A stretch of 40,595 bases of DNA from Candidatus Helarchaeota archaeon (GCA_013375405.1 JABXJU010000009.1:1-40595), one strand, 5' to 3'. Shown: positions 1 to 8,723, counted from the stretch's first letter. A program made the numbers and translations. Notes: a model not told the origin generated them from the letters alone.

Positions 1-93
1 GCCCAGGAGTTACTTGATAGAATGGCAGCACAAGGCTGGGAATTAAAATATTTTGCTGGAGTTCTGTGGGTTTTCGAGAGAGAAAAAGGTTAA
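1..93 (+). CDS. DUF4177-like small protein, C-terminal end only
   Basis: The window opens inside a reading frame that ends with TAA at 91-93, leaving the last 30 residues. The stretch ELLDRMAAQGWELKYFAG followed by WVFERE resembles the C-terminal half of small DUF4177-type proteins, where a helix ending in 'GWEL' leads into a final strand ending in 'F.R'. No function is known for these proteins. The start lies outside the window. The family call rests on a short motif, so it is tentative. Confidence 0.5.
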   Translation, partial: AQELLDRMAAQGWELKYFAGVLWVFEREKG

Positions 94-186
94 AAAATGC
101 ATACAACATACAATTAACCTAAAATTATGCTAGAATTTTATTTTATTTCTTTTTTTATAAGAGCAATCCACAAAATAGCTTTTACA

Positions 187-227
187 TAAATAATTTTATT
201 AGATTATATCAAATCAGAGAATCTAAC
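187..227. repeat. Imperfect 41-bp direct repeat, copy 1 (upstream of hydrolase gene)
   Basis: This 41-nt AT-rich stretch aligns without gaps to 1489-1529, matching at 34 of 41 positions by hand count. The first 12 bases (TAAATAATTTTA) are identical and the GAATCT near the end is shared. It ends about 118 nt before the start of the hydrolase gene at 346. A shared promoter or regulatory element is the likeliest meaning, but AT-rich leader similarity by chance is possible. Confidence 0.5.
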
Positions 228-345
228 TTCATGATTATTTGAACGCAATGGACATTTTAAAAGAGAAGGCGCTATATTATATCAAGAGGTTTATGTCTGA
301 TATTATTGTTTTAGACGATTATTAATCTAATACAAAATAAATTAT

Positions 346-1368
346 ATGAGAAATCTAGGAATTGGTTTGATGTTAACGGAAATTCTAGTAGCAATCCTTA
401 TTTTAGGCCTTATTGGGTTCCTTTGGCTTTTTCTAAACTTTAGAAGATGGAAAGGGGATCTCCTCAGGAAAATTGAAGCAGGCGGAAAGATTGCCGAAAC
501 ACCCCGTGGCCCTGTTGAATACTCATTCATCGGCAGCGGACCTACAATACTAATCTCACACGGTGGCCCTGGTGGTTACGATCAGGGGGAATTCCTTATG
601 AAATTCTTTGCTCAACAGGGATTCTCAGTCCTCTCTGTATCCCGACCAGGATATCTTGGAACACCGATTGAGAGTGGAGCAACGTTCGAGGAACAGGCAG
701 ATACCATGGTCTCTCTCCTTGATAGCCTCAATATTCATAGTGTGGCGGTCATTGGAGTGTCAGCAGGCGGTCCGGCGGCTCTCCAGTTGGCGATGCGGCA
801 TCACGAGCGCTTGTGGTCATTGATTCTTATGGGTGCCGTAAGTCAGGAATATATAGTTGAAGAAATCTCATTACTCGGGAGGATATTCATGTCTGGCACC
901 ATCGCAGATATGGGATTGTGGATCTTTGATTTTATCACGAGACATTGGCCGCTTTACGCCCTGACAAAGCTGATGGAAGTCGAAAGCACCCTGAATAAAG
1001 AAGAAATCAAGAAATTCATCGAGGAAATAAAGAAATCCCCCGCTCAGGTTGAATGGTTCAAGGAATTTTTACAAACCACTATACCAATGAGTGTTCGAAA
1101 ATTGGGTCTTGATAATGATTTGAAACAACTGAAGACTGTTGCTGATTATCCTCTAGAAAAAATTAGAGTTCCAACTCTTATCGTTCATGGAACAGCTGAC
1201 AAGGACGTCCCATTCACACACGCTGAGTTTGCGAATTCCAAGATCTCGAATTCTTCGCTCCTTTCCTTGGAAGGTGTCGGCCACATTCTTTGGCTCGGTA
1301 ACCATCAAGATGAACTCAAGATGAAAATTCTCAAATTCCTTCAGTCCAATTCGCATCAAATTGAGTGA
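346..1368 (+). CDS. Membrane-anchored alpha/beta hydrolase
   Basis: A 340-aa alpha/beta hydrolase with an N-terminal membrane anchor at about residues 9-32, so the catalytic domain probably sits at the membrane. The oxyanion-type loop HGGPGG is at 72-77, the nucleophile elbow GVSAGG gives Ser139, the acid is probably the Asp in HGTADKDVP, and the His is in GVGHILW near the end. The HGGPGG loop recalls prolyl-iminopeptidase and related enzymes, but the substrate cannot be read. An ATG at 370 would shorten the head by eight residues without changing the domain. The gene stands alone, with 180 nt before the next gene. Confidence 0.85.
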   Translation: MRNLGIGLMLTEILVAILILGLIGFLWLFLNFRRWKGDLLRKIEAGGKIAETPRGPVEYSFIGSGPTILISHGGPGGYDQGEFLMKFFAQQGFSVLSVSRPGYLGTPIESGATFEEQADTMVSLLDSLNIHSVAVIGVSAGGPAALQLAMRHHERLWSLILMGAVSQEYIVEEISLLGRIFMSGTIADMGLWIFDFITRHWPLYALTKLMEVESTLNKEEIKKFIEEIKKSPAQVEWFKEFLQTTIPMSVRKLGLDNDLKQLKTVADYPLEKIRVPTLIVHGTADKDVPFTHAEFANSKISNSSLLSLEGVGHILWLGNHQDELKMKILKFLQSNSHQIE

Positions 1369-1381
1369 AAATTAACCTGGG

Positions 1382-1393
1382 TTTTGCGCAAAA
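1382..1393. promoter_or_regulatory. 12-bp perfect palindrome TTTTGCGCAAAA
   Basis: TTTTGCGCAAAA is a perfect palindrome 13 nt after the hydrolase stop and about 155 nt before the SDR start. GGG precedes it and AACCCC follows four bases later, so a larger stem is possible on RNA. It could be a terminator stem for the upstream gene or a protein-binding site; no T-run follows directly. Confidence 0.35.
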
Positions 1394-1488
1394 TATAACC
1401 CCACTAAAATAAAGTGATATTATTCATTTTTATTGAAATTTATTTACTTTTATTCACCTTTTGTCACTGTTTCAAAACCCTTTTTTAA

Positions 1489-1529
1489 TAAATAATTTTA
1501 ATACATTAAATCAGATCAAAGAATCTTAT
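1489..1529. repeat. Imperfect 41-bp direct repeat, copy 2 (upstream of SDR gene)
   Basis: Second copy of the element at 187-227 (34/41 identical, no gaps by hand alignment). It lies immediately before the GAGGTGA ribosome-binding site of the SDR gene, where a promoter and start of transcription are expected. Confidence 0.5.
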
Positions 1530-1549
1530 CTGACGTTGAGGTGATTTGA

Positions 1550-2326
1550 TTGGGTGGATTAGATGGAAGAGTTTGTTTGATAACCGGCGCTGGACAAGGT
1601 ATTGGTCGCGCAATTAGCCTCCGATTCGCGAAAGAAGGGGCTTCACTGGTTATTTGCGATATAAATACTGTGATGTTAGAAGAAACTCAACAGTTGATAG
1701 CAGATGCTTCTCCAAATACAAAAGTCGTTATTAGCACGACCGATATCAGCCAAGAAGATCAAATTAAAGTCCTCGTTGACCTCACCTTTAAGAACTTTGA
1801 AATGCTGAACGTGTTGATAAACAATGCCGCAGTTCGAGGCCCTCAAGCAAACCTAGTGAAAGTCAAAAACCAAGAATGGGACCAAGTAATGAACGTGAAT
1901 TTAAAAGGTACCTGGATGATGTGCAAATATTTTGGTTGGAAAATGCGAAAACAAAAAGATTTGAAACCTTTAAGGGGCAAAATTATCAATATCGGTTCCA
2001 CCGCTTCAAAAGTGGGCCATCCTCTTATTGGCGTATATTCTATCTCTAAATTTGGTGTACTCGGATTAACTCAATCCTTAGCTAAAGACCTCGCACCTCA
2101 TATCACCGTGAATACAATATGTCCTGGTATGATTCGCACTCCAATATACAAAGATAACGAGGAATTAATGCAAACTGCTATGGATCTCTACAAGCATTAC
2201 ATCTGGTTAAAACGATGGGGCGAATCCAGTGATGTCGCAGGTCTGGCTTATTTTTTGGCTTCTGATGATTCCAATTTCATTACTGGTCAAGCGATAAACG
2301 TGAATGGCGGCATAATTATGCACTAA
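1550..2326 (+). CDS. Short-chain dehydrogenase/reductase (SDR)
   Basis: A 258-aa classical SDR, an NAD(P)-dependent oxidoreductase of alcohols or ketones. The Rossmann motif TGAGQGIG is at 12-19. The NNAG motif reads NNAA at 91-94. The catalytic set is Ser150, Tyr163 and Lys167 (YSISK). The C-terminal FLASDDSNFITGQAINVNGG block is typical of the FabG-like group. The start is TTG: a strong GAGGTGA at 1538-1544 sits five bases before it. It is followed by an alpha/beta hydrolase 57 nt downstream on the same strand, probably co-transcribed. The substrate is unknown. Confidence 0.9.
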   Translation: MGGLDGRVCLITGAGQGIGRAISLRFAKEGASLVICDINTVMLEETQQLIADASPNTKVVISTTDISQEDQIKVLVDLTFKNFEMLNVLINNAAVRGPQANLVKVKNQEWDQVMNVNLKGTWMMCKYFGWKMRKQKDLKPLRGKIINIGSTASKVGHPLIGVYSISKFGVLGLTQSLAKDLAPHITVNTICPGMIRTPIYKDNEELMQTAMDLYKHYIWLKRWGESSDVAGLAYFLASDDSNFITGQAINVNGGIIMH

Positions 2327-2383
2327 TTTTTCATCTAAAATCATACAGTAACTTTTATCATAAAATGATACAGAGGTTAAAAT

Positions 2384-3247
2384 ATGCCAGAATTTACTCG
2401 AGATACTGAACATGGTCCTATATCCATTAGTTATAAAAAAACAGGAAATGCGGGTGATCCCGTCTTTCTATTGCATGGACTAGGGGAAGATAAAAGCGCC
2501 TGGCAATTTCAAATAGCTCCAATTGCAAAAGCAGGCTTTACCGTCTATGCACATGACGCACGCGGCTTTGGGCGGTCAACTAGAGTTGAAGAATTTGAAG
2601 ATGAAGAGAAAGCCCAGAGTTTTTATAGCCTGGAGAACGATGTTACAGATGTAATTGCGTTAATGGATCACGTGGGCGTTGAAAAGGGGCATCTTGTTGG
2701 CCATTCCATGGGGGGACTGATAGCCCAAGTTGTGAGCGCCTTATATCCTGATCGTGTCATTACCACCATAATTGCAAATAGCTTCAGTCACCCGCATCCT
2801 CGCATTGTTGCCGCCACTAGAGCGTGGCAACGCGCCATGGAAAACATGCCGCTCAAAGAGGCATTCGATGTCTTGATTCCTTGGATAATGGGCGAGAAAA
2901 TGATGACAAGTCCTCTGTATGAAGCCTTAATAAGCGAGGTAAGAAAAATTTTCGTAAAAACTAACACCAATTGGTGTTTTGCTAACAAAATTAAAACGAT
3001 CCGGACGAAAGGCCCTGAGTTATTGGATTATATTAAGAAAATAAAGAATCCTGTCCTGTTGATTGGGGGTGGCGATGACGTGATAACTCCCCCAAGATAT
3101 CAGGATCACACGAAGTCCGTAATCCCACAAGCTGAAATCGTCATAATCCCAAAAGTGGGGCATCAAGCGACACTAGAAAATCCTGTAGCGTTTAACAAAG
3201 CTATTATTGATTTCCTTAAGAACTATGCCATCCAAAAGGTCTCTTAA
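2384..3247 (+). CDS. Alpha/beta hydrolase
   Basis: A 287-aa soluble alpha/beta hydrolase with a complete catalytic set: oxyanion HGLGED at 31-36, nucleophile elbow GHSMGG giving Ser108, the acid in GGGDDVITPP, and the His in KVGHQATLENP. AGAGGTTAAAAT precedes the ATG. The sequence fits the broad esterase/lactonase/3-oxoadipate-enol-lactonase-like group, but nothing fixes the substrate. With the SDR just upstream it may form a two-gene unit acting on the same compound class, which is inference. Confidence 0.87.
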   Translation: MPEFTRDTEHGPISISYKKTGNAGDPVFLLHGLGEDKSAWQFQIAPIAKAGFTVYAHDARGFGRSTRVEEFEDEEKAQSFYSLENDVTDVIALMDHVGVEKGHLVGHSMGGLIAQVVSALYPDRVITTIIANSFSHPHPRIVAATRAWQRAMENMPLKEAFDVLIPWIMGEKMMTSPLYEALISEVRKIFVKTNTNWCFANKIKTIRTKGPELLDYIKKIKNPVLLIGGGDDVITPPRYQDHTKSVIPQAEIVIIPKVGHQATLENPVAFNKAIIDFLKNYAIQKVS

Positions 3248-3290
3248 AATCTTTGTCCCATCTCCACGCCCGATAACCTAAATTATTTCC

Positions 3291-3297
3291 TTTTTTT
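3291..3297 (+). terminator. T7 tract after hydrolase gene
   Basis: A run of seven T on the plus strand 44 nt after the stop of the hydrolase, before a minus-strand gene. Archaeal transcription commonly ends at such oligo-T tracts without a hairpin. Confidence 0.4.
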
Positions 3298-3454
3298 ATT
3301 TAATTTAATATTATTTTGCAAGTCTTTCCATGACCAAGTAATGATAGTTTTCGTTTCAGGTATCTTGTGCATTTTATATAATGTAATGCAAAAATTATGA
3401 AAAAAATTTTAAAATAAAAAAGGAGATAATTTCGTTTTTTGTTAAAAGTTCTTT

Positions 3455-4303
3455 TTAAAACCACATACTAAATTCTAATCCCAAAAGCTGTCCCAGTTCT
3501 TTCATAGCTCTCTCATATGCTTCATAATCAGGGCCATTGAGAAGTCCCCCGTCAACTAGAATGGCTTGACCTGTGACAAAACTAGAATCGTCAGTGGCGA
3601 GCCAGAGTACAGCCTTAGCAATATCCTCTGGAAGACCAGAACGTCGAATTGGTTGGAGAGTATTAAAGATTTTCTTAATATCTGGAATAATTTTTAAGGC
3701 CTGCTCTTGTGCTTTTCCAGCCGCCCTCCCAAAGATTGCGGTAGGGATACCTCCAGGACAGACGCAATTTACTCGGATCCCGAAGGGACCCATCTCCCAG
3801 GAGACAGTCTTGGTCATTTGAATAATTCCTGCCTTCGCGGCGGCATACAGATGCGATGAATAACCTGCTTGCAAGCCTGCAACACTTCCTACATTGATTA
3901 TACAACCTGACCCTTGTTTTTTCATTGCTCGAACTGCATATTTCATCCCAAGGAATGTTGCTCTAAGATGCAATCCAATCGTCCAGTCGAAGTCTTTCAC
4001 TGAAATATTCTCAAATTCTGTGGAAATTTTATCAGCACCTGCATTATTGAACATAATATCTAGTTGGCCCAAGTTCTTCCTTGCATGTCGAACAACAGCA
4101 CGAATATCCTTTTCTTCGTTTACTTCCGTATGAATAAATTCCACATTTTGTCCAAGTTCATCGGCGAGCTTGCTTCCATAATCGTCCATTATATCTGCTA
4201 TAACAACTTTTGCCCCTTCTTGAGCAAAAAGCCGCACGGTTGCTTCTCCAATACCGCTAGCTCCACCTGTGATAATGGCTGTTTTTCCATCAAGTTTTCC
4301 CAT
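3455..4303 (-). CDS. Short-chain dehydrogenase/reductase (SDR)
   Basis: A 282-aa classical SDR with TGGASGIG at 12-19, NNAG at 86-89 and catalytic Ser140, Tyr153, Lys157 (YAAAK). Asp37 after the second strand suggests NAD(H) preference. The tail runs about 25 residues beyond the usual GGLLNG end (YEAYERAMKELGQLLGLEF), which may form an extra helix. GAGGTGA lies three bases before the ATG on the minus strand, and a TATA-like CTTTTTAAA stretch lies about 60 nt upstream. The gene is monocistronic and convergent with the hydrolase gene. The substrate is unknown. Confidence 0.9.
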   Translation of the reverse strand: MGKLDGKTAIITGGASGIGEATVRLFAQEGAKVVIADIMDDYGSKLADELGQNVEFIHTEVNEEKDIRAVVRHARKNLGQLDIMFNNAGADKISTEFENISVKDFDWTIGLHLRATFLGMKYAVRAMKKQGSGCIINVGSVAGLQAGYSSHLYAAAKAGIIQMTKTVSWEMGPFGIRVNCVCPGGIPTAIFGRAAGKAQEQALKIIPDIKKIFNTLQPIRRSGLPEDIAKAVLWLATDDSSFVTGQAILVDGGLLNGPDYEAYERAMKELGQLLGLEFSMWF

Positions 4304-4501
4304 ATCATCACCTCTTAATTAAAATTAAGAAATTTAAGTTAAATCTAATTCCTTTTCAAGTTTAAAAAGCTTTTCAAGAGACTATTTCTTTTTATCGAAA
4401 CATTTTAATCAAATAAACTGTAATAATGCATTTCATAAGTGATAACAAACATAAAACATAATCCTTCACTTGATATGAAATCAAGGATAAACAACTAAGA
4501 T

Positions 4502-4894
4502 GTGAAAAAGATGTGCGCAAATTATCCACTTTGGAAGGGGTGGTATGGCGTTGCCGGGCCTATTAACAAATTTGCAGGCTGGATCACAATTGTTTTTTCA
4601 ATTATATGGTGGCTTTTATTGATTGAAGTGCATCCTAAACAGGGTGTTAGAACTGGATTATTAATGGATAATTTATGGCGGTTTATCCTCGGGATTTTAG
4701 CAGGCGTGTTTTATTTGTTTGTCCTGCAAAAAGCAATAGCAGAAAGCGAACTATCATCTAATACGCACGTTTGGCTTTGGATATGTTTCGTGCTATCATG
4801 GTTTCCAGGGTGGGGCGGCGTTTTTATTTGGGTTCAATTCGCAATGGTTGGAGTGTTAAGCGATATCCCGTTCTGGGTAGCGTTTAGGAGTTAA
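4502..4894 (+). CDS. Small multi-pass membrane protein, unknown function
   Basis: A 130-aa hydrophobic protein, rich in Trp and Phe, with about three membrane segments: roughly 23-43 (WITIVFSIIWWLLL), 58-80 (WRFILGILAGVFYLFVL) and 90-118. GTG at 4502 is the first in-frame start; ATG at 4511 is an alternative that drops three residues. An imperfect dyad (ATCCTT 4461-4466, AAGGAT 4483-4488) precedes it. I do not recognise the family. The stop is two bases from that of the convergent gene. Confidence 0.65.
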   Translation: MKKMCANYPLWKGWYGVAGPINKFAGWITIVFSIIWWLLLIEVHPKQGVRTGLLMDNLWRFILGILAGVFYLFVLQKAIAESELSSNTHVWLWICFVLSWFPGWGGVFIWVQFAMVGVLSDIPFWVAFRS

Positions 4895-4896
4895 AA

Positions 4897-5301
4897 TTAA
4901 TCTTCTATTGTTTCCATCAGAATTAAATCACCATTAGTTAATTGAAATAAAATGTCCATCCCTTGAATAACCCTACCAAAAACATTGACAGGTTCGAAAG
5001 CTACTGGCTTTTCCCCTTTAGATAAAGGAGTTTTTCCGAAAAAAATACAACAGGCCGGATCACGTGGCCAAAAGGCGACATCTCCAACTTCCAATTCTAT
5101 CTGAGCGTTTTCCTTCCCCAGAGTTTTCAAGAAATCGAAATCTGGCAAAAAAAAGAAAATTTCTTCCCCCCAAGTCTGAAGTATAACTTTATATTTCATT
5201 GGAAGCGATTTTAGAATGGCTTCAACTGTTTTTGGATTCCATTCTTTCTTTAGCTCTGCAACTATTTCCCCAAATTGTGTAATAAATTTGATTTTATCCA
5301 T
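4897..5301 (-). CDS. Cyclophilin-like fold protein (TM1367/DUF3830 type)
   Basis: A 134-aa protein matching the small cyclophilin-like beta-barrel proteins of the TM1367/DUF3830 type. It starts with a strand and helix 'GEIVAELKKEWNPKTVEAILKSLP', has a central VGDVAFWPRDPACCIFFGKTP and ends NVFGRVIQGMDILFQLTNGD, in which 'GRV..G.D.L' recalls cyclophilins. Known members keep the fold, but prolyl isomerase activity is not established for them. GGAAGGAT lies nine bases before the ATG. It is a single gene convergent with the membrane protein. Confidence 0.75.
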   Translation of the reverse strand: MDKIKFITQFGEIVAELKKEWNPKTVEAILKSLPMKYKVILQTWGEEIFFFLPDFDFLKTLGKENAQIELEVGDVAFWPRDPACCIFFGKTPLSKGEKPVAFEPVNVFGRVIQGMDILFQLTNGDLILMETIED

Positions 5302-5395
5302 TGCTTTCGAATCCTTCCTAATTCAATTAAATATTTTTATTTAATAAGCATATATAATGGTTAATGAAAATGAAGATTAAACTCTCCCTTCCGAA

Positions 5396-5440
5396 CGAGG
5401 CGGAGGGATGCGAGAAGGATCTATTTCGCCCTCCTCCTCG
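5396..5440. repeat. GC-rich inverted repeat with 12-bp arms
   Basis: Arms CGAGGCGGAGGG (5396-5407) and CCCTCCTCCTCG (5429-5440) are complementary at 11 of 12 positions around a 21-nt loop. The element stands out in an AT-rich genome and begins 6 nt after the stop of the minus-strand gene at 5446. A transcript-end hairpin or an mRNA 3'-stabilising stem is likely; there is no clear T-tract after it on the minus strand. Confidence 0.5.
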
Positions 5441-5445
5441 CCGTG

Positions 5446-6558
5446 TTAACATCCATTTTTACGGGATAACCGAATTTCTCTTTTTAATGATTCTCTGATT
5501 AGTAAGCGCTTACATTTCTCTACAATATATTGAATTCTCTTTTCAAGGTTAAGGTCCGCGAACTTATCTACTAACAGTGAAAGAGGGTTAGGGGTGCGAT
5601 CTATCAATTTTTCTGTTTTTACATACGCGAGTTCAAGCGCGTTGCTTATTTCTGCGATTTTATTTGTTGAAAGATATCGTATTTCAAGTTCTTTTTCTAT
5701 AAGCTTAAGTCTTTCAAATACTTTTTCTAAGGCCTTAGATTTTTCAAGAACGTTCTCCGAAAGTTTAAGGCTTTTAAGCTCAATTTCCAAAATCTTACAT
5801 TTTTCTGAAAACCAACTTTTTATTAGTTCATTAGTTTTATGGGGAACTCCCTTTTTTACAAGGCTAGGTCTTATAGCTCCCTCTTGCAAGCTCTTCAATT
5901 CTTTTAAAAGAAGAGAACGATTGTTAATATATTCTCCGAGTATTTTATTTTTATCTTGTAATTTTTCCAATTCCTCTTCTGTATCTGCTGTACCGTAACA
6001 ATGGATAATAGCCCTTCTTATGGCAGATGCACCTTGCCTCTGGTACAATTTCTTTATTAACTTCGCCAATACCGAATCATTAAAATCCTTCTCCACTTCT
6101 TTCTTTTTCCGCTCTTGTTTAAAATAATTATTCACAGCACTGACTGTAAAATCAGCAATTATTTCTAACTTCGGCATTCTTTTAATGCCGCGCATGAGAC
6201 AGCCTACCCCTGCCCACGATATCGGACTACCCGCGGCAACGAGGTAAAGCCCATCCTCCAAGAATGGCGATATGAGGATCAACGCGAGCCCAACAATAAA
6301 TAAAATTAGTCCGATGCGAAAACACTTCTCGTGCGTTACTTTTAGGTTTCCCTCCCGAGACTCGTAAATTGCAAGACAGGTGGCACCAAGTATAACTAAA
6401 CTTACACACAAGTATCCTAATACAAGAGCCACCGTTTCATTACTCAGATATACTAAAGAGAGAAATAATAGTATCAATGACGCGTACATCAAAGAATAGG
6501 CGGTCACACGAAGTAGAACTTGCAGTCTCTCCCTTTTACCTTCCTCGCCATCCTGCAT
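5446..6558 (-). CDS. Four-TM protein with long cytoplasmic coiled coil, unknown
   Basis: A 370-aa protein of unknown family. The N-terminal 125 residues hold four membrane segments (about 18-38, 42-64, 80-99 and 103-122), separated by a short charged loop (YESREGNLKVTHEKC). The remainder is helical and charged, with long stretches rich in Leu, Lys and Glu (about 190-350) suggesting coiled coils. No enzymatic motif is visible. The architecture suits a membrane scaffold or sensor, but that is a guess. The basic tail ends RLSRKNGC. GGATGG is 10 nt before the ATG. It is monocistronic, with a GC-rich hairpin after the stop. Confidence 0.7.
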   Translation of the reverse strand: MQDGEEGKRERLQVLLRVTAYSLMYASLILLFLSLVYLSNETVALVLGYLCVSLVILGATCLAIYESREGNLKVTHEKCFRIGLILFIVGLALILISPFLEDGLYLVAAGSPISWAGVGCLMRGIKRMPKLEIIADFTVSAVNNYFKQERKKKEVEKDFNDSVLAKLIKKLYQRQGASAIRRAIIHCYGTADTEEELEKLQDKNKILGEYINNRSLLLKELKSLQEGAIRPSLVKKGVPHKTNELIKSWFSEKCKILEIELKSLKLSENVLEKSKALEKVFERLKLIEKELEIRYLSTNKIAEISNALELAYVKTEKLIDRTPNPLSLLVDKFADLNLEKRIQYIVEKCKRLLIRESLKREIRLSRKNGC

Positions 6559-6768
6559 GAGCTAAAAACCATCCTAACAAGTCTTTTCCTATTAACCTTC
6601 TTTTTTCTTCAGCATATAATATACCGTGGGCTTAGTTATATGCAATATTTACTTAGGATCCAACCAATTCATCTTCCTTTTATACTCCGTTAATGAGAAT
6701 CGACTATCCTGAATTTTCAATTTAGAACACCCTCTCATTCCTCAATTCTTTAAAGAGTTAGTTTGAAT

Positions 6769-7236
6769 CTATTTCCCTTTTTCATATAAATAATCACAAA
6801 AAACCATTAAACACAAATTTCCCAGCCAGAATAAATACGCCCATCCAATATTATATGGTGGATAATGAATTAAAAATCCAGAATATATATTCAATGCCAC
6901 TGCATATCCACAAGTACCAGCGGCAGAAAACAGAAAAACGATTTTTGTTATACGTCTTTCAAACTCATTCCATAACAGGATAAAAACAGCTCCTCCAAAA
7001 ATTGCGAAAGGAATATTTCCAATCGGCACACCATATAATTCTGGTAATAATGAACTTGTATTGTCCCAATAATGTACTAAATTTATTCCAATAAAATCCC
7101 ATAAAAATCCAAAAATTGTGAAAATTATTCCCACCACAATTGCCTTTTTAAGATGCTCCGGTTTAGCAATTACGGCATAAGCAATAAAACTCGCAGTACA
7201 AGCGATAATAAGAATAATATAAAGTAAAATTTCCAT
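6769..7236 (-). CDS. Multi-pass membrane protein, lycopene-cyclase-domain-like pattern
   Basis: The preferred start is the ATG at 7236 (MEILLYIILIIAC), giving 155 aa, because GAGGAAGGAAGT lies just upstream; an in-frame ATG at 7287 would add 17 polar residues before the first membrane segment. There are about five membrane segments. The central WDFIGINLVHYW ... YGVPIGNIPFAIFGG recalls the 'WD...(G)W ... G.P.(E)E' spacing of lycopene-cyclase-domain membrane proteins, but the usual acidic pair after 'P' is replaced by Phe-Ala. I therefore describe only the resemblance. Function is unknown. Confidence 0.6.
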   Translation of the reverse strand: MEILLYIILIIACTASFIAYAVIAKPEHLKKAIVVGIIFTIFGFLWDFIGINLVHYWDNTSSLLPELYGVPIGNIPFAIFGGAVFILLWNEFERRITKIVFLFSAAGTCGYAVALNIYSGFLIHYPPYNIGWAYLFWLGNLCLMVFCDYLYEKGK

Positions 7237-7387
7237 TCCTAACTTCCTTCCTCTATTTATCAATTTTAAATTAGATTTGTTATTCAATGATATTCTATTT
7301 TTATTTAATTTTTTTCTGACTTTTTAGATTATAAAAAGGAATTTTCTAATTAAAAACAGAATTAAGTATTACGAATTAAGTGAGATT

Positions 7388-8683
7388 TTAACCATATTCT
7401 TTATCAACGAGTTCAATAAATTCCAAACAAATATTTAACACAAAGGTCATCATATTCTTATTGAGGTTCTCAGGAATATCTTCAAGACTGTGCCAGTTTT
7501 TCAGGAAGTAGGTTTCAATTAGGGCACAAACGATTGCACAAGCAGGATAACCTTTCTCTGAAAAGCGTACCGCATCGGTACCTGCAAATTTAGCTTCAGC
7601 GAGGGTTATTGGGGGAAGTCCCTTCTTCTTTTCCTTGCATTTCTCAAATCCCTTATATAATCGGTTATAAACTTCGGGATCATGTTTGATTGGGTGAATA
7701 AAGGGGAATTTTTTGTTTGTCGTGAGATACATTGTTTCTGCTTTCAATATTCCAACTCCTGTGCCACCTCCAACGCTTTCTAGAATTACTGAATAGCTAT
7801 TTTCAAGAATTTCCTTGGGTGTTTGGCGCACAAATGCTCGTGAACCCCTCTGCCCTACTTCCTCTGCACCGAAAGATCCACAGAGAATTTCGACATTTTT
7901 AGGACGAGCTTCTGGATTCTCTTTGATATGCTTAGCAATAGCACAAGCTACAGCAACTCCCGAAAGATTGTCATTTGCACCTTCCACCATCTCCGAACCA
8001 ATAAATCCGAAATAGATAGTCAAAAAGAAGACAAACCAGGGGACGAAAATACAGAAAAACACGATGTCAAGCACGTTGATGCTGAAAAACGGCACAGAAA
8101 GAGGTAAACATCCAAAAGCACAGGGGACAATGGTTTTAATAATAGACCATAAAATACCAAAAATACCCAATCCAATTGCCAGAAACATCCGTCTCTGCAT
8201 GACATCGACACCTTTTTTTGCCATGGGGAAATCAAACGCTGAATCTGAGTGACCCCCAAAGATTAGATATTTTTTAGGCTCGCCGCTTGTAGGCTTAATT
8301 CTTCCAAAGACATTCTTGGACATCCCTTTTTTGTAGAATATATCTAAATAATCTTTGAGAAACATTAGTTCAGTCAATGCTAAAAATAATCCAGTTATAG
8401 ATAGAACTGCACAGAGCCAGGGGATGATAGTGAATAGGAAGATGAAGCCTATCATACAAAGACCACCACCCCAGCGAAGCAATCCACGAGGATATGCGAG
8501 ATATGATGTTTTAAATTCTTGAGTGAATGTTTCATCACAAGTTTTACTCAATTCTTCCTCAATGACTTTGATGCAGTTGTGTTCTTCTGGTTTTGTTGCG
8601 AGTCTTGGTCCAATGGTCTTACAGATGTCATCGATGAAATTATACATATATTCCGAATAATCTTTACCAGCCTTTAATGGCAT
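7388..8683 (-). CDS. Membrane-inserted M28-family zinc peptidase
   Basis: An M28 (aminopeptidase Y/S-like) metallopeptidase. Counting from an upstream GTG at 8692 (434 aa), the zinc and catalytic residues are His148-Ser-Asp150 (GGHSDSAFD), Asp241 (GANDNLSG), Glu277/Glu278 (GAEEVGQRGS), Glu305 (ESVGG) and His401 (NWHSLED), so the active site looks complete. Unusually, four membrane segments interrupt the domain: two at about 76-112 and two at about 168-232, the second pair between His148 and Asp241. I chose ATG 8683 over GTG 8692; the two differ by three residues. A TATA-like box lies about 30 nt upstream, so the transcript may be nearly leaderless. Confidence 0.83.
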   Translation of the reverse strand: MPLKAGKDYSEYMYNFIDDICKTIGPRLATKPEEHNCIKVIEEELSKTCDETFTQEFKTSYLAYPRGLLRWGGGLCMIGFIFLFTIIPWLCAVLSITGLFLALTELMFLKDYLDIFYKKGMSKNVFGRIKPTSGEPKKYLIFGGHSDSAFDFPMAKKGVDVMQRRMFLAIGLGIFGILWSIIKTIVPCAFGCLPLSVPFFSINVLDIVFFCIFVPWFVFFLTIYFGFIGSEMVEGANDNLSGVAVACAIAKHIKENPEARPKNVEILCGSFGAEEVGQRGSRAFVRQTPKEILENSYSVILESVGGGTGVGILKAETMYLTTNKKFPFIHPIKHDPEVYNRLYKGFEKCKEKKKGLPPITLAEAKFAGTDAVRFSEKGYPACAIVCALIETYFLKNWHSLEDIPENLNKNMMTFVLNICLEFIELVDKEYG

Positions 8684-8709
8684 TTTTACCACTTTTACTA
8701 TTAAAAATG

Positions 8710-8723
8710 AACTTTAAAAAGTT
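8710..8723 (-). promoter_or_regulatory. Putative TATA box of the M28 peptidase gene
   Basis: AACTTTTTAAAGTT on the minus strand, centred about 33 nt before the ATG at 8683, is a good archaeal TATA-like element. The implied transcription start, about 25 nt downstream, falls within a few bases of the start codon. Confidence 0.4.

Noticed and set aside
4461..4488. Imperfect dyad ATCCTT...AAGGAT before the small membrane protein
   Set aside because: Short arms compete with an inner stem; not convincing as a riboswitch or terminator.
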